64,000 nucleotides of DNA from Methanoculleus sp. (lineage in GTDB: Archaea > Halobacteriota > Methanomicrobia > Methanomicrobiales > Methanoculleaceae). Below the pieces are notes generated by a model. It was not told the DNA's origin. It worked only from the letters and a program-made list of their open reading frames with translations, and did no database searches. The stretch lies in NCBI RefSeq assembly GCF_020696975.1, contig NZ_JAJGBK010000024.1:1-64000 (forward strand), given 5' to 3'. A program made the position numbers and the translations under genes. Of this stretch, positions 61,192-64,000 are shown piece by piece. Positions within the stretch are counted from its first letter, which is position 1; every line of letters starts with the position of its first letter.

Positions 61192-61260
61192 ATGGCAAAG
61201 GATAAAAAGTCCCAGGATAAGAAGCAGGATAAGGCTTCAGAGAAGGCAAAGAAGAACTAA
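61192..61260 (+). CDS. Lysine-rich microprotein, 22 residues
   Basis: An ORF of 22 residues (MAKDKKSQDK... ending EKAKKN), about half lysine and acidic residues. GGGAGGGAGGTG lies 9-20 bases upstream and a TATA box (ATAAAATATATATCC) lies 52-66 bases upstream of the ATG, so both transcription and translation signals are strong. With its alternating charges it is probably disordered and could bind RNA, DNA or membranes. No family is known to me. Confidence 0.6.
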   Translation: MAKDKKSQDKKQDKASEKAKKN

Positions 61261-61389
61261 ACCTTCCAACCTAATATCCTCTTTTTCCTGGCCGGACCTC
61301 CGGTTCAGTATCAATCTCTTCTGTATGTGTCACGCGTTCGACGCGTGGCGGCGGTCCCGGATTGGTGCAGGGCTCTTAATGCCTGCAGA

Positions 61390-62901
61390 TTACAGCCTCC
61401 GTCCCGCCCCGGCCACCAGGGCAATGACGGGCACGATCTCCAGCCTCCCCGCCCACATGACAAGGATGAAGAGCCACTTCGCTACCGGGGAGATCCCGGG
61501 GTTCACGAACCCGGTGGTGATCCCGACGTTCGATGCCGCTGAGACGACCTCAAAGATGACATCGGCGGAGTCGAATCCTCCCTGCGGCGCAAGGTGGAGC
61601 AGGAGAAGGGTGGCGACAGCGACCATCAGGAGATAGAGCACGACGACGAGCATGCTCTTTGAGACCTCGTACTCCGGGAGGTGGTCGAGGATCGGCCGCC
61701 CGTCGTGCCGGAGCGGGGTGATCGTTCTCCAGCCGGAGTAAAGCCTTCGGAGCCACCACCCGAGCACCTCAAGGCTGAGGATAACCCGGCTGAGTTTGAT
61801 GCCGCCGGCGGTGCTCCCCGCCGCTCCGCCGACGAGCATCAGCGCGGTAAGGACCATCACGGTCGTGGCATACCAGGTTCCGGGGTTTGCGTTCTGAAAC
61901 CCGGTGCAGGTGATGCCGCTCACGGTCATGAAGAGGGCCTCCCGGAGGGCCTCGGCGGGGCTGAGGGATGAGAAGAGTATGAGGTCGGAGGTGACGACGG
62001 CGCACCCGGCCAGGATGAGCGCAAAGAGGAGGATCGCCTGCCGGTCCGCGAGGAGCCCGAACTTCTTTTTGTAGTAGAGGAGGAAGTAGATCTTGAACGG
62101 CAGGGCGCCGGCGATCATAACCGGGACGACAAGCATCTCAAGGAGCGGGCTCTCGTAGTAGAGGATGCCGGCCGTATGCACTGCAAACCCGCCGGTCGAT
62201 ATCGCCGTCATGACGATGTTGACGGCGTCCCAGAGGGGGATGCCCGAGAGAAGGACGAGTCCGACCCCGAGAACCGTGAGCACCAGGTAGATCCGCCACA
62301 TCTCAAAGCCCGTGGCGACGACGCTCGGCATGAACGTCTCTGATCGTCCTTCCGAGCGGTAGAGCCGGAACCGGGTCAGACCCGACCTGCCCGAGAGAGC
62401 GACGGTGAACGCGACGATCCCGAGTCCGCCCATCCACTGCGTCAGCGACCGCCAGAAGAGGATCATCCTTGGAGTGGTATCGACCGACGGGAGGAGGGAA
62501 TACCCCGTGCCGGTCCATCCCGACATTGCCTCAAAGACGCTGTCGGTATAGGAGGTGCCGAGACCGAGAGCGTACGGCAATGCACCGATCAGGGCGACGG
62601 CGAGCCAGATCAGAGCGACCGCCGAGAGCGCGACCGAGAGGCGGGCTTCCCCTTCAGCCTTCGGAATACTGGCAAGCAGGAACCCGAGGATACCGAACCC
62701 CGCCGGCGCCGAGGCCATCGGGAGGAGGAACTCTATCTCACCGTACCAGAAACCGACCAGGAACGGTGTGCAGGAGACCACCGCAATGAAGAGGAAGATG
62801 AGCCCGAGGTCAGGAGCTATGAGCGCAAACTGGCCGTTTGTCGTCGGCAATAGTCTTTTGCCGGGAAATGCCGGGGGAAAATGGTTTCTGTGAAGGTCCA
62901 T
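61390..62901 (-). CDS. trkH: TrkH/KtrB-type potassium transporter membrane subunit
   Basis: About 503 residues with the fourfold M1-P-M2 architecture of Trk/Ktr potassium channels. The four filter loops can be found: AMSGWTGTGYSLLP, TAISTGGFAVHTAG, TVSGITCTGFQNANP, and SAASNVGITTGFVNPG. The gating loop region with GGAAGSTAGGIK is also present. It needs a TrkA-type RCK regulator, which is not in this window. The start at MDLHRNHFPP is favoured over an ATG 16 codons earlier, though neither has a ribosome site. It lies opposite the microprotein gene. Confidence 0.92.
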   Translation of the reverse strand: MDLHRNHFPPAFPGKRLLPTTNGQFALIAPDLGLIFLFIAVVSCTPFLVGFWYGEIEFLLPMASAPAGFGILGFLLASIPKAEGEARLSVALSAVALIWLAVALIGALPYALGLGTSYTDSVFEAMSGWTGTGYSLLPSVDTTPRMILFWRSLTQWMGGLGIVAFTVALSGRSGLTRFRLYRSEGRSETFMPSVVATGFEMWRIYLVLTVLGVGLVLLSGIPLWDAVNIVMTAISTGGFAVHTAGILYYESPLLEMLVVPVMIAGALPFKIYFLLYYKKKFGLLADRQAILLFALILAGCAVVTSDLILFSSLSPAEALREALFMTVSGITCTGFQNANPGTWYATTVMVLTALMLVGGAAGSTAGGIKLSRVILSLEVLGWWLRRLYSGWRTITPLRHDGRPILDHLPEYEVSKSMLVVVLYLLMVAVATLLLLHLAPQGGFDSADVIFEVVSAASNVGITTGFVNPGISPVAKWLFILVMWAGRLEIVPVIALVAGAGRRL

Positions 62902-63401
62902 TAACGCGCCCGATGCGGATCTCCAGCCGCACCGTGAGCATACCCGCATCGGTTATCTACTTTGTGATCACCCGCTTACGGTCGCGCCGGACGGCGCGGG
63001 CCGGCATCACCTTCGGGCTCGAGGGTCTGTCGGGGCTGCAGGATCCGGCAACCCATCTTGCCTTTGGGAAGGCAACCCGGGTGCCAACCAATTTTATCTG
63101 ATCAGAATTATACTTGTATTGGTTTTATCCGTTCCCACGGATGTCATTTCACCATCGCATACCATGCCTGCAGAACTGTCCATGAAACGCTGGCTGCCCG
63201 ATAGGCTCGACTCGAATGCCGGAACCCACCCGAGAGAGTGCCGCCTTACGTCCCTCCCGATGGTCGGCGGCGAGAAGACCGAAGCAGTGACTGCTCCGTC
63301 TACTCCAGGACCGGAAGGACCCGTCTCGCCTCCTCTGTTGCATGCTCGCAGGAGCAAGCGAAGATATGCGGATGCAGCAACACCGGGAAGAGAGGTGATG
63401 T
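62902..63401. other. Gene-free stretch with AT-rich inverted repeat near the PAS gene
   Basis: No gene could be supported. AACCAAT at 63086-63092 and ATTGGTT at 63118-63124 form a spaced inverted repeat around CTGATCAG and AATTATAC, an AT island in GC-rich DNA that may be promoter plus operator. The long leader up to 63401 has only unconvincing open frames. Confidence 0.4.
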
Positions 63402-64000
63402 ATGGATAACCTGCAGAGCGAGCCGCCAGCCGGCCTCCTGGAACTGGTGCAGGACGCCGCCTCCACTCTCGATCGCCGGTCGCAGGAGAGGCTCAAAGCA
63501 GGCATCGAGACTCTGGTCGCCGAGAACCGGGATCTTGCCGCCCGGGTAAAGCGGGAGCATGAGACGCTCCTTGCCGCCATCGGCAGGCAGGGGATCGTCT
63601 ACGGCGCCGACGGCGGGGTGATCGCGGTGAGGCCGGACGACGAGAACCGGGTCGTCCGGGCCCTCCTGGGAACACAGGAAACGGACGTATCGATCTGCTA
63701 TCCCGACGGCAGACCGGTCGGGCCGGAGGACCTTCCCGGACGCCGGGCGCTCAGGGGTGAGAGGCTCGAGTCCTGCCGGTTCGCCCTCCGCGGCTGCCCG
63801 GACAGGGAAGTTTACATCGCCGTAACCGCCTCGCCCGTCGAAACCGGGGAGGCGATCTCCGGCGCCGTCGTCACCTGGCGGGATGTCACCCGGGAGGAGC
63901 AGGCCAGACGGCAGATGGCCGAGGCGAACACTCTGCTTGAGGGGCTCTTCGAGAGTCTCGGCGACATCGTCGGCGTCCAGCTGCCGGATCACACAATCCT
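63402..64000 (+). CDS. PAS-domain sensor protein (partial, cut by window end)
   Basis: The first 199 codons of a signalling protein. A short N-terminal coiled segment (DRRSQERLKAGIETLVAENRD split around residues 25-45) leads to one PAS-like domain (GIVYGADGGVIAV, YPDGRPVGPEDLPGR, TASPVETGEAISGAVVTWRDVT) and the start of another (LLEGLFESLGDIVGVQLPDH). Domain content beyond the window is unknown, so kinase activity cannot be judged. GAGGTGATGT sits upstream of the ATG. Confidence 0.8.
   Translation, partial: MDNLQSEPPAGLLELVQDAASTLDRRSQERLKAGIETLVAENRDLAARVKREHETLLAAIGRQGIVYGADGGVIAVRPDDENRVVRALLGTQETDVSICYPDGRPVGPEDLPGRRALRGERLESCRFALRGCPDREVYIAVTASPVETGEAISGAVVTWRDVTREEQARRQMAEANTLLEGLFESLGDIVGVQLPDHTI

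Noticed and set aside
63119-63409. 96-codon open frame before the PAS gene
   Set aside because: It overlaps the PAS gene start, includes the putative operator region and has a random, Pro/Arg-rich product.

Overview
The window looks like chromosome of a GC-rich (about 60 percent by eye) methanogenic euryarchaeon. Informational genes are archaeal: aIF5A, PCNA, primase large subunit, Lhr-type helicase, archaeal RlmE. tRNAs and several genes have TATA boxes about 25-30 bases upstream, and some genes look leaderless. Short methanogen-type ORFs, HypD, a wHTH-GIDDTD protein related to methanogenesis marker 11, and an NADP-type secondary alcohol dehydrogenase point to Methanomicrobiales, probably Methanoculleus or a close relative. 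The genus is inferred from familiarity with the proteins and was not tested by a search.

Layout. 0-5.3 kb (minus strand): wHTH-GIDDTD protein, homoserine dehydrogenase and ACT protein, DUF169 protein, NAD kinase and an inositol monophosphatase/FBPase-family enzyme. 5.3-10 kb: aIF5A with agmatinase, primase large subunit with PCNA, RlmE with MoaA. 10-16.7 kb: an unknown protein, an M20 peptidase, and a glycan/membrane patch (LPG-synthase-TM protein, GT2, GT39, lipoprotein). 16.9-22 kb: tRNA-Arg(GCG), C39-like protein, SMR exporter, ferredoxin, a stretch of tandem hairpins, M42 peptidase, aminotransferase, hexuloisomerase. 22.5-27 kb: Lhr helicase with metallophosphoesterase, then the alcohol dehydrogenase behind a leader with three perfect hairpins. 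27.4-38.6 kb is accessory: IS1634-like transposase, monooxygenase, PQQ-type sugar dehydrogenase, DUF1538 transporter with a tandem P-II protein, EncFtn-like ferritin, 5'-nucleotidase, FKBP, a chimeric pseudogene of those two, and a HepT/MntA pair. 38.7-44.9 kb: tRNA-Thr, TIM-barrel protein, unknown helical-repeat protein, radical SAM protein, HypD, tRNA-Arg(CCG), small redox genes. 44.9-55.7 kb: an AddAB-like helicase-nuclease pair, ADP-ribosylglycohydrolase, PAS protein, zinc-ribbon microprotein, SDR. 55.8-64 kb: ribbon-helix-helix/acyl-CoA synthetase fusion, palindromic G-rich element, HisH overlapping a PAPS-reductase-family gene, membrane protein, 22-residue microprotein, TrkH and a PAS protein cut by the window end.

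There is no CRISPR array, rRNA operon, prophage or Cdc6-linked origin. The best candidates for something new are the RHH-acyl-CoA synthetase fusion and its promoter motifs, the DUF1538/tandem P-II pair, the triple-hairpin leader of the alcohol dehydrogenase, the four-hairpin intergenic stretch near 19 kb, and the FKBP/5'-nucleotidase chimera, which records a tandem duplication followed by deletion.
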